Assembly: GCF_001613045.1 (NCBI RefSeq) | Contig: NZ_BDBP01000030.1 | Span: 34,188 to 98,187, forward strand | Reading direction: 5' to 3' | Length of the DNA: 64,000 bases | Source of the DNA: Nocardia lijiangensis NBRC 108240 | Lineage (GTDB): Bacteria > Actinomycetota > Actinomycetes > Mycobacteriales > Mycobacteriaceae | Made by a program: the position numbers and the translations under genes | Shown here: in pieces, positions 18,274 to 26,739 of the stretch | How the letters are laid out: every line of letters begins with the position of its first letter | How positions within the stretch are numbered: the first letter of the stretch is position 1 | Notes under the pieces: generated by a model | Seen by the model: the letters and a program-made list of their open reading frames with translations, nothing else | Database searches by the model: none | What the model was told of the DNA's origin: nothing

Positions 18274-18305
18274 TGTGACGTGCACCACCACGTCCGGGTG
18301 TCACA
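18274..18305. promoter_or_regulatory. Divergent ECF41-like -35 half-sites
   Basis: TGTCACA at 18299-18305 matches the ECF41 -35 element and faces the sigma gene. The reverse complement of 18274-18280 reads CGTCACA and faces the divergent oxidoreductase. The expected CGTC -10 at 16-17 bp is not found downstream of either, so the promoters are only half supported. Confidence 0.4.
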
Positions 18306-18368
18306 AAACGGTCGGTGCTCGCCACTGATGCATGACATCGTCGACGAAGCCGACAGACAGGACCCACC

Positions 18369-19265
18369 ATGAGCGACGGCGAACGCACTGCCCCCGCCAC
18401 CGAGGCCTTCGTCGTCCACCGCAACCTGCTCTTCACCGTTGCCTATGAGATGCTCGGCTCAGCCGCCGACGCCGAGGACGTGCTGCAGGAGACCTGGCTG
18501 CAATGGGCAGCCGTCGATCTCGGCACGGTGCGCGATCAACGCGCCTTCCTGGTCAAGATCACCTCCCGGCAGGCAATCCGGCGAATGCGCACCCTAGGCC
18601 GCCGCCGGGAGTCCTACGTCGGCCCTTGGCTGCCCGAGCCGCTGCTCACCACGCCCGACGTCGCCGAGGACATCGAGCTGGCCGATAGCCTCTCGATGGC
18701 GATGCTGCTGGTGCTCGAAACGCTCGCCCCGACCGAGCGGGCGGTGTTCGTGCTGCGCGAAGTGTTCGGCATGGCCTACGACGAGATCGCGCACGTCGTG
18801 GACAAAAACCCAGCCTCGGTCCGCCAGATCGCCCACCGCGCTCGCGCACACGTCGCCGCGCGCCGGCCGCGCGGCGCCGTGACTGCCGTCGAGGCCCGGC
18901 AAGCGCTCGGAGCATTCCAACGAGCAGTCGAAACCGGCGATCTACAGGGCCTGCTCGACATCCTGGCGCCGGATGTCGTCTTCCTGGGCGACGGCGGCGG
19001 AGTCAAGCAGGCAACGCTGCGGCCCATTGTGGGCGCCGATCGCGTGATACGTGTGGTGAGCGGCGGCACAGGCTGGATGGGTGGGCCGGCCTCGGCCGAA
19101 CCCGCTCACGTCAACGGCTGGCCCGCACTGGTCATCCGACTCAACGGAGAGATCGACGGTGTCGTGGCGGTGCGGATCGACAACGGCCTGGTCACCGGGC
19201 TCTACTACGTGCGCAACCCCGCCAAGCTCGAGCACCTTCACCGGGAAACCGCATTGGACCGTTGA
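18369..19265 (+). CDS. ECF41 family RNA polymerase sigma factor (SigJ-like)
   Basis: A 298-residue sigma factor. Sigma-2 covers about 15-80 (ADAEDVLQETWLQW), a WLPEPLL linker motif is near 87-93, sigma-4 runs to about 165 (AYDEIAHVVDKNPASVRQI), and a C-terminal SnoaL-like domain follows, with DGGG and YYVRNPAKL motifs. This C-terminal part tunes activity in place of an anti-sigma factor in ECF41 proteins, and no anti-sigma gene is seen here. It directs RNA polymerase to its own promoter and that of a neighbouring redox gene. Confidence 0.9.
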   Translation: MSDGERTAPATEAFVVHRNLLFTVAYEMLGSAADAEDVLQETWLQWAAVDLGTVRDQRAFLVKITSRQAIRRMRTLGRRRESYVGPWLPEPLLTTPDVAEDIELADSLSMAMLLVLETLAPTERAVFVLREVFGMAYDEIAHVVDKNPASVRQIAHRARAHVAARRPRGAVTAVEARQALGAFQRAVETGDLQGLLDILAPDVVFLGDGGGVKQATLRPIVGADRVIRVVSGGTGWMGGPASAEPAHVNGWPALVIRLNGEIDGVVAVRIDNGLVTGLYYVRNPAKLEHLHRETALDR

Positions 19266-19281
19266 CCGGTAGTGCAGACCC

Positions 19282-19896
19282 TCAGCGTTGTGTCGTGAGC
19301 GCCGAGTGCAGTGTCGCCGACCACTGCTGGACGATCTCCTTGCGGCGGGCCGAGTCGTCGGTGAGGACGTCGGCGAGGCCGAGGCCGCGAGCCAGGTCGA
19401 GGGTGGCCTGTACCAGGTGGTGCGCGACGGGATCGGAGTCGTCGACGCCGAGCGCCTCGACGGCCCTGCGGTGCGCGATCCGGCCGAACTTCGCTTCCAA
19501 GGGCACGATGCGTTCGCGCAGAACCGGGTCGGCGGCGGCGTGCGTCCACACCTGGAGTGCCGCCTTGAACAGCGGGGAGGTGTAGGACTCGACCAGTCCC
19601 GCCACGACGGCCTCGGTCCGCCCCACTCCTTCGGCCACGTCCGCGACCGTCCGAGCCTCCGCCGTGGCCTGATCCATGCGGGTGTCGAACATGTACTCCA
19701 ACGCACCGGTGATCAGGTCTTCCCTGGTCGGGAAATGATGCTGTGCCGCACCGCGCGACACCCCCGCCCGTTCGGCGACCACCGCGACCGTGGCGGCGGC
19801 CCAGCCCATCTCGGCCAGGCAGTCGATGGTCGCCTCGAGCAGGCGCTGCCGGGTTGCTCGGCTGCGGTCCTGCTTGGGTTCGTGGGGTGTCGCCAT
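19282..19896 (-). CDS. TetR family regulator, last gene of carboxylase operon
   Basis: A 204-residue TetR-type repressor with helix-turn-helix at about 30-65 (VAERAGVSRGAAQHHFPTRE) and a C-terminal TetR_C-like domain. It begins 5 bp after the crotonase stop and closes the 28451-to-19282 operon, so the most likely role is feedback control of that operon by an acyl-CoA ligand. A CAAGC-N6-GCTTG palindrome before the first gene is a candidate target. Confidence 0.88.
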   Translation of the reverse strand: MATPHEPKQDRSRATRQRLLEATIDCLAEMGWAAATVAVVAERAGVSRGAAQHHFPTREDLITGALEYMFDTRMDQATAEARTVADVAEGVGRTEAVVAGLVESYTSPLFKAALQVWTHAAADPVLRERIVPLEAKFGRIAHRRAVEALGVDDSDPVAHHLVQATLDLARGLGLADVLTDDSARRKEIVQQWSATLHSALTTQR

Positions 19897-19901
19897 GGCG
19901 C

Positions 19902-20684
19902 TTATTCTGCCCAGCTCGGTGCGCGCCGCTGCAGGAAGGCCAGCATGCCTTCGTGCACCTCGGGGGTGCCGAAGAAGCTCGCCGAACGCCGCGCGAGTTC
20001 CTCGGCCGAGGCGTCGAACCCCGCCAGGATGTCCGCGTTGACCAGACGCTTCGCCTCGGCCAGTCCCTGCGGCGAGCCTTTGCGCAGCTCGCCGATCAGC
20101 CGCGCGACTTCGGCCGCAGGGTCCTCGGCGGTGATGGTGACCAGCCCGATCTCGGTGGCGACGTCGGCGCCGAACTTCTCGCCGGTCATGTAGTAGCGGC
20201 TGGCGGCGCGCGGGCTCAGCCGCGGCAGCAGGGTGAGCGAGATCATGAAGGGCGCCAGCCCGATTCGCACCTCGGTGAGCGCGAAGGAGCTGCCCGGCCC
20301 GGCCACCACCAGGTCGCAGGCCGCGACGATGCCCATGCCGCCCGCGCGCACATTGCCGTCGATCTGCGCGATCACCGGCTTCGGGGTCTCCACGAGCCTG
20401 CGCAGCACGCCGATCATCACGCGCGTGCGCTGATCGGCGGCCACCGCGGGATCGGCGTCGCTGGCCTCGCTGAGGTCGGCGCCCGCGCAGAAGGTGTTGC
20501 CGGTATGCGCGAGCACGATGCCGCGCACCGCGGGATCGGCGGCCGCGTCATCGAGGCCGCTGAGCAGTTCGGCGACCAGGCGCGAGGACAGTGCGTTGCG
20601 GTTGTGCGGAGAGTCGAGGGTGAGGACCGCGAAGCCGTCGCGGACCTCGTAGCGAACGAGCGGCGCGGTGGAAGTGTCGGTCAT
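19902..20684 (-). CDS. Enoyl-CoA hydratase/isomerase (crotonase family)
   Basis: A 260-residue crotonase. Oxyanion segments FCAGADLSE and GNVRAGGMGIVAA are present. The first catalytic Glu is kept in TEVRIGL, but the position of the second (Glu164 in rat crotonase) falls in PRAASRYYMTG with no Glu, so it may hydrate a 3-methylglutaconyl-type substrate or do another reaction. In the operon it follows the carboxylase and an acyl-CoA dehydrogenase, the place taken by AtuE/LiuC-like hydratases and by echA7 in mycobacteria. Confidence 0.85.
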   Translation of the reverse strand: MTDTSTAPLVRYEVRDGFAVLTLDSPHNRNALSSRLVAELLSGLDDAAADPAVRGIVLAHTGNTFCAGADLSEASDADPAVAADQRTRVMIGVLRRLVETPKPVIAQIDGNVRAGGMGIVAACDLVVAGPGSSFALTEVRIGLAPFMISLTLLPRLSPRAASRYYMTGEKFGADVATEIGLVTITAEDPAAEVARLIGELRKGSPQGLAEAKRLVNADILAGFDASAEELARRSASFFGTPEVHEGMLAFLQRRAPSWAE

Positions 20685-20752
20685 TCGGGCCTCCTGTGGT
20701 TCGATCGAGAATCCCGCTCCAGCCGGTGCCGACCGGAGCGGGATCGGCTGCG

Positions 20753-21913
20753 TCAGTAGGACTTCGGCAGGCCCAGCGAGAACTGGGCGACGAAGTTGAG
20801 CACCATCTCACGGCTGACCGGAGCGATCCTGCCGATGCGCGACGCGGCGAGCATGGCCGCCAGACCGTAGTCCGCGGTGAGACCCGCGCCGCCGTGCGTC
20901 TGGATCGCCTGGTCCAGCGCCTTGATGCTGGCCTCGGCCGCCGCGTACTTGGCCATGTTCGCGGCTTCGGCGGCGCCCATCTCCTCGCCCGCGTCGTAGA
21001 GCGTCGCGGCCTTCTGCATCATCAGCTTGGCCATTTCCAGCTCGATCTTCACCTGCGCCAGCGGATGCGAAATGCCTTGGTGCGCACCGATCGGCGTCTT
21101 CCAGACCTTGCGCTCCTTGGCGTATTCCACGGCGCGGTCGATGGCGTAGCGGCCGAGACCGACAGCCATCGCGGCGCCCATGATCCGCTCCGGGTTCAGG
21201 CCGGCGAACAGCTGCATCAGCGCGGCGTCCTCCTTACCGACCAGGGCGTTGGAGGGCAGGCGGACGTCGTCGAGGAACAGGTTGTACTGGTGGTCCGGCT
21301 CGATGATGTCCATCTCCTGCGCCGTCTTGGTGAAGCCGGGCGCGTCGGTGGGCACGATGAACAGGGCGGGCTTGAGCTTGCCGGTCTTGTGGTCCTCGGT
21401 GCGCGAGACGATCAGCACCGCTTCGGCCTGGTCCACGCCCGAGATGAAGATCTTGCGGCCGTTGAGAATCCAGTCGTCACCGTCGCGGCGGGCGGTGGTG
21501 GTGATCTGGTGCGAGTTGGACCCGGCGTCGGGTTCGGTGATGCCGAAGACCATCCGGCCCGTGCCGTCGGCGAGCTTGGGCAGCCACTCCTGCTTCTGCT
21601 CGTCGGTGCCGTACTTGGTGATGATGGTGCCGCAGATGGCCGGGGAGACCACCATCAGCAGCAGGCCCGCGCCCTGCGCCGACAGCTCCTCCATCACCAG
21701 CGCCAGCTCGTACATGCCCGCGCCACCGCCGCCGTACTCCTCGGGCAGATTCACACCGAGGAACCCGAGTTTGCCTGCCTCGTCCCACAATTCGGTGAGC
21801 GGCTCGTTCTTGCGTGCCCTGGGCAGCACGTAGTCGCGGTAGGTGTACTTCGCGGCGAGGGCGGCTACCGCGGCCCGCAGCTGCTTGCGCTCGTCGGATT
21901 CGATGAAGGACAT
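20753..21913 (-). CDS. Acyl-CoA dehydrogenase
   Basis: A 386-residue FAD-dependent acyl-CoA dehydrogenase: N-terminal helical domain, TEPDAGSN and GRKIFISG in the middle beta domain, and the C-terminal QTHGGAGLTADYG FAD/dimer region. The ATG at 21913 puts MSFIESDER at the start, 4 bp after the biotin carboxylase stop; an upstream Met would overlap that gene. It oxidises acyl-CoA at alpha-beta in the cytosol, passing electrons to ETF. Corresponds by place to fadE12 of mycobacteria. Confidence 0.9.
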   Translation of the reverse strand: MSFIESDERKQLRAAVAALAAKYTYRDYVLPRARKNEPLTELWDEAGKLGFLGVNLPEEYGGGGAGMYELALVMEELSAQGAGLLLMVVSPAICGTIITKYGTDEQKQEWLPKLADGTGRMVFGITEPDAGSNSHQITTTARRDGDDWILNGRKIFISGVDQAEAVLIVSRTEDHKTGKLKPALFIVPTDAPGFTKTAQEMDIIEPDHQYNLFLDDVRLPSNALVGKEDAALMQLFAGLNPERIMGAAMAVGLGRYAIDRAVEYAKERKVWKTPIGAHQGISHPLAQVKIELEMAKLMMQKAATLYDAGEEMGAAEAANMAKYAAAEASIKALDQAIQTHGGAGLTADYGLAAMLAASRIGRIAPVSREMVLNFVAQFSLGLPKSY

Positions 21914-21917
21914 GAGG

Positions 21918-23972
21918 TTACTGCTCCTGGTTCTCGTTGACCGCGTCGTCGGGATCCACGACGGCAAGGACGGCGCCGATGTCGACCTGCTGGCCGACGG
22001 TGACATTGAGTGCGCTCAGCACACCGGAGGCGGGCGCGGCGATCGTGTGTTCCATCTTCATCGCCTCCAGCCACAGAATCGGCTGCCCGGCGTCCACCCG
22101 GCTGCCGACCTCCGCGCCGAGCCGGATCACGCTGCCCGGCATGGGCGCGAGCAGCGAACCGGTGGCCACCTGGTCGGCCGGATCGCTGAAGCGCGGTAGC
22201 CTGCGGGCGCTCACCGGTCCGAGCGGCGAGTCGACGCAGACCAGATCGCCGTAGCGCGCGACGGTGAACACGCGCCGCACCGGTCCGCGTTCGCCCGGGA
22301 CGTTCAGCACCACCCGCTCGGGGCTCAGCTCCACCAGCTCGACGCCCTCGTGGCCGTCGATCGTCGCGCCGTCGCGGGTGAACCGGTAGCCGACCTCGTG
22401 CACGCCGCTGGTGCGGCTCTCGTAGGACTTGCGCTGCGACTGCGAAGGCAGGTTGCGCCAGCCGCTCGGCAGCCCGCCGCCGACCCGCGCCGCCGCGCGT
22501 TTGTCCGCGGCATCCGCGAGAGCCGCGGCGACGAGGGACAGCGCCTCGTCGGACTCCCACGCCAAAGGTTCTGCGAGCGAATCCAATCCGTGCGTCTCGA
22601 AGAACGCGGTGTCGGTGTCGCCCGCCAGGAAGGCCGGGTGGCGCAGCACCCGCACCAGCAGGTCGCGGTTGGTCACCAGACCGTGGATACGGGCCCGCTG
22701 CAAAGCCGAGGCGAGCAGACGCGCTGCCTCCGTGCGGGTCTCGGCGTAGGAGATGACCTTGGCCAGCATCGGGTCGTAGTGCACGCCGACGACCGAACCA
22801 TCGACGACGCCGGTGTCCAGGCGCACGCCCGCTCGGTCCAGTAGATCGAATTCCGTAGTGACCGAAGGGATGTCGATGCGGTGCACGGTGCCGCTCTGCG
22901 GCTGCCAGTCGTGCGCCGGGTCCTCCGCGTAGAGCCGGACCTCGATCGAATGTCCGCGCATGGCGGGCGGTTCGGCGGGTAGCGCACCGCCCGCGGCCAC
23001 CTCCAGTTGCAGGCGAACGAGATCCAGGCCGGTGGTGCATTCGGTGACCGGATGTTCCACCTGGAGACGGGTGTTCATCTCCAGGAAGAAGAAGTCGCCC
23101 TGTTCGTCGGCCAGGAACTCGACGGTGCCCGCGCCGGTGTAGCCGATCGCACCGGCCGCGAGCCGCGCCGCCTCGAACAACCTCTCGCGCATGCCGTCCA
23201 CGCGCTCGACCAGCGGCGACGGCGCCTCCTCGACCACCTTCTGGTGACGCCGCTGAATCGAGCACTCGCGCTCACCGACCGACCAGATCGTGCCGTGCGT
23301 ATCGGCCATCACCTGGACTTCGATATGCCTGCCGGTCTCGAGGTAGCGCTCGCAGAACACGGTCGGGTCGCCGAACGCGGATTCGGCCTCGCGCCGGGCC
23401 GCCGCGATCTGCGGTTCCAGGTCGGCGAGTTCGCGCACCACCCGCATACCGCGCCCGCCGCCACCGGCGGACGCCTTGATCAGCACCGGCAAGTGCGCCT
23501 CGGTGACCTCGGCCGGGTCCAGCTCCGCGAGCACCGGCACGCCCGCGGCGTCCATCATCTTCTTGGACGCGACCTTCGAGCCCATCTGCTCGATGGCCTC
23601 GATCGGCGGTCCGATCCACACCAGTCCGGCGGCCTGCACGGCGCGGGCGAATTCGGCGTTCTCCGAAAGGAATCCGTAGCCGGGGTGGATAGCGTCGGCA
23701 CCGGCCGAGAGCGCGGCCTCGACGATCAGCTCGCCGCGCAGGTAGGTCTCGGCGGGGGTGTTGCCGGGGAGCCGGACCGCGGCGTCGGCCTCGCCGACGT
23801 GCGGGGCCGCGGCGTCCGCGTCCGAGTACACGGCGACGGTGCCCAGACCCATCCGCCGACAGGTGGCGAAAACCCGGCGGGCGATCTCGCCGCGATTGGC
23901 GACCAACACATTGGAAAGCCCGCCCGTCACCCGGCCGCCACCCCTCACGGAATCACTGCGTGATGCTGTCAT
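21918..23972 (-). CDS. accA2: Acyl-CoA carboxylase alpha subunit (biotin carboxylase + BCCP)
   Basis: A 684-residue alpha chain: biotin carboxylase from about 15 to 460 (ATP-grasp KASAGGGGRGMR, EMNTRLQVEHPVTE), a linker, and a biotinyl domain with EAMKMEH, biotin on Lys639. It carboxylates biotin with bicarbonate and ATP for the AccD-type partner encoded just upstream. The start 23972 is 14 bp after the beta-subunit stop; an internal GTG at 23930 is a real alternative because conserved homology begins there. The symbol follows context (mycobacterial accD2-accA2 order); geranyl- or methylcrotonyl-CoA carboxylase is also possible. Confidence 0.85.
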   Translation of the reverse strand: MTASRSDSVRGGGRVTGGLSNVLVANRGEIARRVFATCRRMGLGTVAVYSDADAAAPHVGEADAAVRLPGNTPAETYLRGELIVEAALSAGADAIHPGYGFLSENAEFARAVQAAGLVWIGPPIEAIEQMGSKVASKKMMDAAGVPVLAELDPAEVTEAHLPVLIKASAGGGGRGMRVVRELADLEPQIAAARREAESAFGDPTVFCERYLETGRHIEVQVMADTHGTIWSVGERECSIQRRHQKVVEEAPSPLVERVDGMRERLFEAARLAAGAIGYTGAGTVEFLADEQGDFFFLEMNTRLQVEHPVTECTTGLDLVRLQLEVAAGGALPAEPPAMRGHSIEVRLYAEDPAHDWQPQSGTVHRIDIPSVTTEFDLLDRAGVRLDTGVVDGSVVGVHYDPMLAKVISYAETRTEAARLLASALQRARIHGLVTNRDLLVRVLRHPAFLAGDTDTAFFETHGLDSLAEPLAWESDEALSLVAAALADAADKRAAARVGGGLPSGWRNLPSQSQRKSYESRTSGVHEVGYRFTRDGATIDGHEGVELVELSPERVVLNVPGERGPVRRVFTVARYGDLVCVDSPLGPVSARRLPRFSDPADQVATGSLLAPMPGSVIRLGAEVGSRVDAGQPILWLEAMKMEHTIAAPASGVLSALNVTVGQQVDIGAVLAVVDPDDAVNENQEQ

Positions 23973-23986
23973 ATTCACGGCTGGCC

Positions 23987-25585
23987 TCACATCCGGAAGA
24001 CGCCGAAGCCCTCGGCGCCCTTGATCGGGGCATTGTGGATGGCCGAGAGCGCCATGCCCAATACCGTGCGGGTGTCGCGGGGGTCGATGACGCCGTCGTC
24101 GTAGAGCCTGCCCGACATGAACATCGGCAGCGACTCGGCCTCGATCTGCGCCTCGATCATGGCGCGCATGCCCGCGTCGGCCTCCTCGTTGAACGGCATG
24201 CCCTTCGCCTCGGCGGCGGCGCGGCCGACGATCGAGATGACACCGGCCAGCTGCGCGCCGCCCATCACCGCGGATTTCGCACTGGGCCAGGCGAAGACGA
24301 AGCGCGGATCGTAGGCGCGACCGCACATGCCGTAGTGCCCCGCGCCGTAGGAGGCGCCCATCAGCAGCGAGATGTGCGGCACCTTGGAGTTGGAGACCGC
24401 GTTGATCATCATCGCGCCGTGCTTGATGATGCCCTTCTGCTCGAACTCCTTGCCGACCATGTAGCCGGTGGTGTTGTGCAGGAACAACAGTGGCGTATCC
24501 GACTGGTTGGCCAGCTGGATGAACTGCGCCGCCTTCTGCGCTTCCTCGGAGAACAGCACACCGCGCGCGTTGGCCAGGATGCCGACCGGATAGCCGTGCA
24601 GCTCGGCCCAGCCGGTGACCAGGCTGCTGCCGTACAGCGGCTTGAACTCGTCGAAATCGGAGCCGTCCACGACGCGCGCGATCACCTCGCGCGGATCGAA
24701 CGGGATCTTCAGATCGGAGGGGACGATGCCGAGCAGCTCCTCCTGATCGAACAGCGGCTCGATCACCTCCGCGCGCGGCGCGGGACCCTGCTTCTTCCAG
24801 TTCAGGCGTCTGACAATGGATCGACCGATGCGGATCGCGTCCTGCTCGTCGATGGCCAGGTAGTCGGCCAGACCCGATGTCCTGGCGTGCATTTCGGCGC
24901 CGCCGAGGGATTCGTCGTCGGACTCCTCACCGGTGGCCATCTTCACCAGCGGCGGACCGCCGAGGAACACCTTGGAGCGCTCCTTGATCATCACGGTGTA
25001 GTCCGACATGCCCGGGACATAGGCGCCGCCCGCCGTGGAGTTGCCGAACACCAGCGCGATGGTCGGAATGCCCATCGCGGACAGCTTCGTCAGGTCGCGG
25101 AACATCCGGCCGCCGGGGACGAAAACCTCCTTCTGCGTGGGCAGGTCGGCGCCACCGGACTCCACGAGGCCGATCACCGGCAGCCGGTTCTCCATGGCGA
25201 TGTCGTTCATGCGCAGGTTCTTGCGCAACGTCCACGGGTTGGAGGTGCCGCCGCGCACCGTGGGATCCGGTGCGACGATCATGCATTCGACGCCTTCGAC
25301 GATGCCGATGCCCGCGATGACGCTGCCGCCCACGTGGAAGTCGCTGCCCCACGCGGCAAGCGGGCACAGCTCGAGGAACGGCGAGTCCTCGTCGATGAGC
25401 AGTTCGATGCGTTCGCGCGCGGTCAGCTTGCCGCGCTTGCGGTGCCGCGCCATCTTGTCCGGGCCGCCGCCCGCGACGTTCTTGGCGAATTCGGCACCGA
25501 TCTCGGTGAGCTTGGTGGTCATCGCCTCCGCGGCGGCGGTGTACTCCACCGATCCGCTGTCGAGGGTGCTGTGCAGAGTCGTCAT
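23987..25585 (-). CDS. accD2: Acyl-CoA carboxylase beta subunit (carboxyltransferase)
   Basis: A 532-residue carboxyltransferase with two crotonase-fold halves. VESGGADLPTQ and NSTAGGAYVPGMSDY bind CoA and biotin in the N half, and FLHNTTGYMVG and MGASYGAGHYGMCGRAYDPRF do so in the C half. The sequence style is that of methylcrotonyl/geranyl-CoA carboxylase beta chains rather than propionyl-CoA ones. It moves the carboxyl group from biotin to a branched enoyl-CoA. Its ATG overlaps the stop of the preceding dehydrogenase by 4 bp. Substrate is inferred, not proven. Confidence 0.87.
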   Translation of the reverse strand: MTTLHSTLDSGSVEYTAAAEAMTTKLTEIGAEFAKNVAGGGPDKMARHRKRGKLTARERIELLIDEDSPFLELCPLAAWGSDFHVGGSVIAGIGIVEGVECMIVAPDPTVRGGTSNPWTLRKNLRMNDIAMENRLPVIGLVESGGADLPTQKEVFVPGGRMFRDLTKLSAMGIPTIALVFGNSTAGGAYVPGMSDYTVMIKERSKVFLGGPPLVKMATGEESDDESLGGAEMHARTSGLADYLAIDEQDAIRIGRSIVRRLNWKKQGPAPRAEVIEPLFDQEELLGIVPSDLKIPFDPREVIARVVDGSDFDEFKPLYGSSLVTGWAELHGYPVGILANARGVLFSEEAQKAAQFIQLANQSDTPLLFLHNTTGYMVGKEFEQKGIIKHGAMMINAVSNSKVPHISLLMGASYGAGHYGMCGRAYDPRFVFAWPSAKSAVMGGAQLAGVISIVGRAAAEAKGMPFNEEADAGMRAMIEAQIEAESLPMFMSGRLYDDGVIDPRDTRTVLGMALSAIHNAPIKGAEGFGVFRM

Positions 25586-26739
25586 GACTGGTACCCCAAT
25601 CGTTTGGCGGCGAGTGCGGTCAGGATTTCGGTGGTGCCACCGCCGATGCCGAGAATGCGGATGTCACGGTACTGGCGCTCCACCTCGGACTCGCTCATGT
25701 AGCCGAGACCGCCGAAGAGCTGCACGGCCTGATTGGCCACCCACTCGCCCGCCTCGACGGCGGTGTTCTTGGCGAAGCACACCTCGGCGATCAGGTCGGT
25801 CTCGCCATTGGCACTGCGCTGCACCACATCTCGGGTGTACACGCGGGCGACATCGATGCGCCGGGCCATCTCGGTCACCGTGTTCTGCACGGCCTGCCTG
25901 CTGATCAGCGGGCGGCCGAAGGTCTCGCGGTTGCGCACCCATTCGAGGGTCAGGTCCAGGCAGCGCTGCGCCTGCGAATACGCCTGCACCGCGAGGCCGA
26001 CCCGCTCGCTGACGAACGCGCCCGCGATCTGATAGAAGCCGGAGTTCTCCGTGCCGACCAGGTTCTCGACCGGCACCCGCACGTCGACGTAGGACAGTTC
26101 CGCGGTGTCGGAGGCGCGCCAGCCCATCTTGTCCAGCTTGCGGCTGACGGTGAACCCGGGCGTGCCCTTCTCCACGATCAGCAGCGAGATGCCACCGGAG
26201 CCGGGGCCGCCGGTGCGCACCGCGGTGACCACGAAGTCGGCGCGGCAGCCGGAGGTGATGTAGGTCTTCGCGCCGTTGACGATGTAGTGGTCGCCGTCGC
26301 GGCGCGCGGTGGTGGTGAGGTGGCCGACATCGGAGCCGCCGCCCGGTTCGGTGATGGCCAGCGAACCGATCTTCTCCCCGGCCAGGGTCGGACGGGCGAA
26401 GCGCTCGATCAGGTCCTCGTTGCCGGAGGCGATGATGTGCGGCACCGAGATGCCGCAGGTGAACAGGGAAGCGAACAGTCCGCCGGAGGCACCCGCCTGG
26501 TGGATCTCCTCGCAGACGATCATGGCGTCCACACCGTCGCCGCCGGAACCGCCCGCCGACTCGGGGAACTGCGCGCCGAGCAGGCCCAGCGCGCCCGCCT
26601 TCTTGTGCAGCTCACGGGGGATCTCGCCGTCACGCTCCCAGTCGCCGAGGTATGGCAGAACCTCGCGCTCGACGAAACCGCGCACGGTGGCGCGCAATTC
26701 GCGCCGCTCCGGTGTATTCCACGGACTGACTATGGTCAT
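25582..26739 (-). CDS. Acyl-CoA dehydrogenase
   Basis: A 385-residue acyl-CoA dehydrogenase (ITEPGGGSD, VNGAKTYITSG, LFGGLGYMSESEVERQYRD near the C terminus). It begins with a 4-bp overlap on the AtuA-like gene and ends overlapping the carboxyltransferase start, so translation is coupled. By place it is the counterpart of mycobacterial fadE13 and of citronellyl-CoA dehydrogenase AtuD in terpene degraders. It probably makes the enoyl-CoA that the carboxylase acts on. Confidence 0.9.
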   Translation of the reverse strand: MTIVSPWNTPERRELRATVRGFVEREVLPYLGDWERDGEIPRELHKKAGALGLLGAQFPESAGGSGGDGVDAMIVCEEIHQAGASGGLFASLFTCGISVPHIIASGNEDLIERFARPTLAGEKIGSLAITEPGGGSDVGHLTTTARRDGDHYIVNGAKTYITSGCRADFVVTAVRTGGPGSGGISLLIVEKGTPGFTVSRKLDKMGWRASDTAELSYVDVRVPVENLVGTENSGFYQIAGAFVSERVGLAVQAYSQAQRCLDLTLEWVRNRETFGRPLISRQAVQNTVTEMARRIDVARVYTRDVVQRSANGETDLIAEVCFAKNTAVEAGEWVANQAVQLFGGLGYMSESEVERQYRDIRILGIGGGTTEILTALAAKRLGYQS

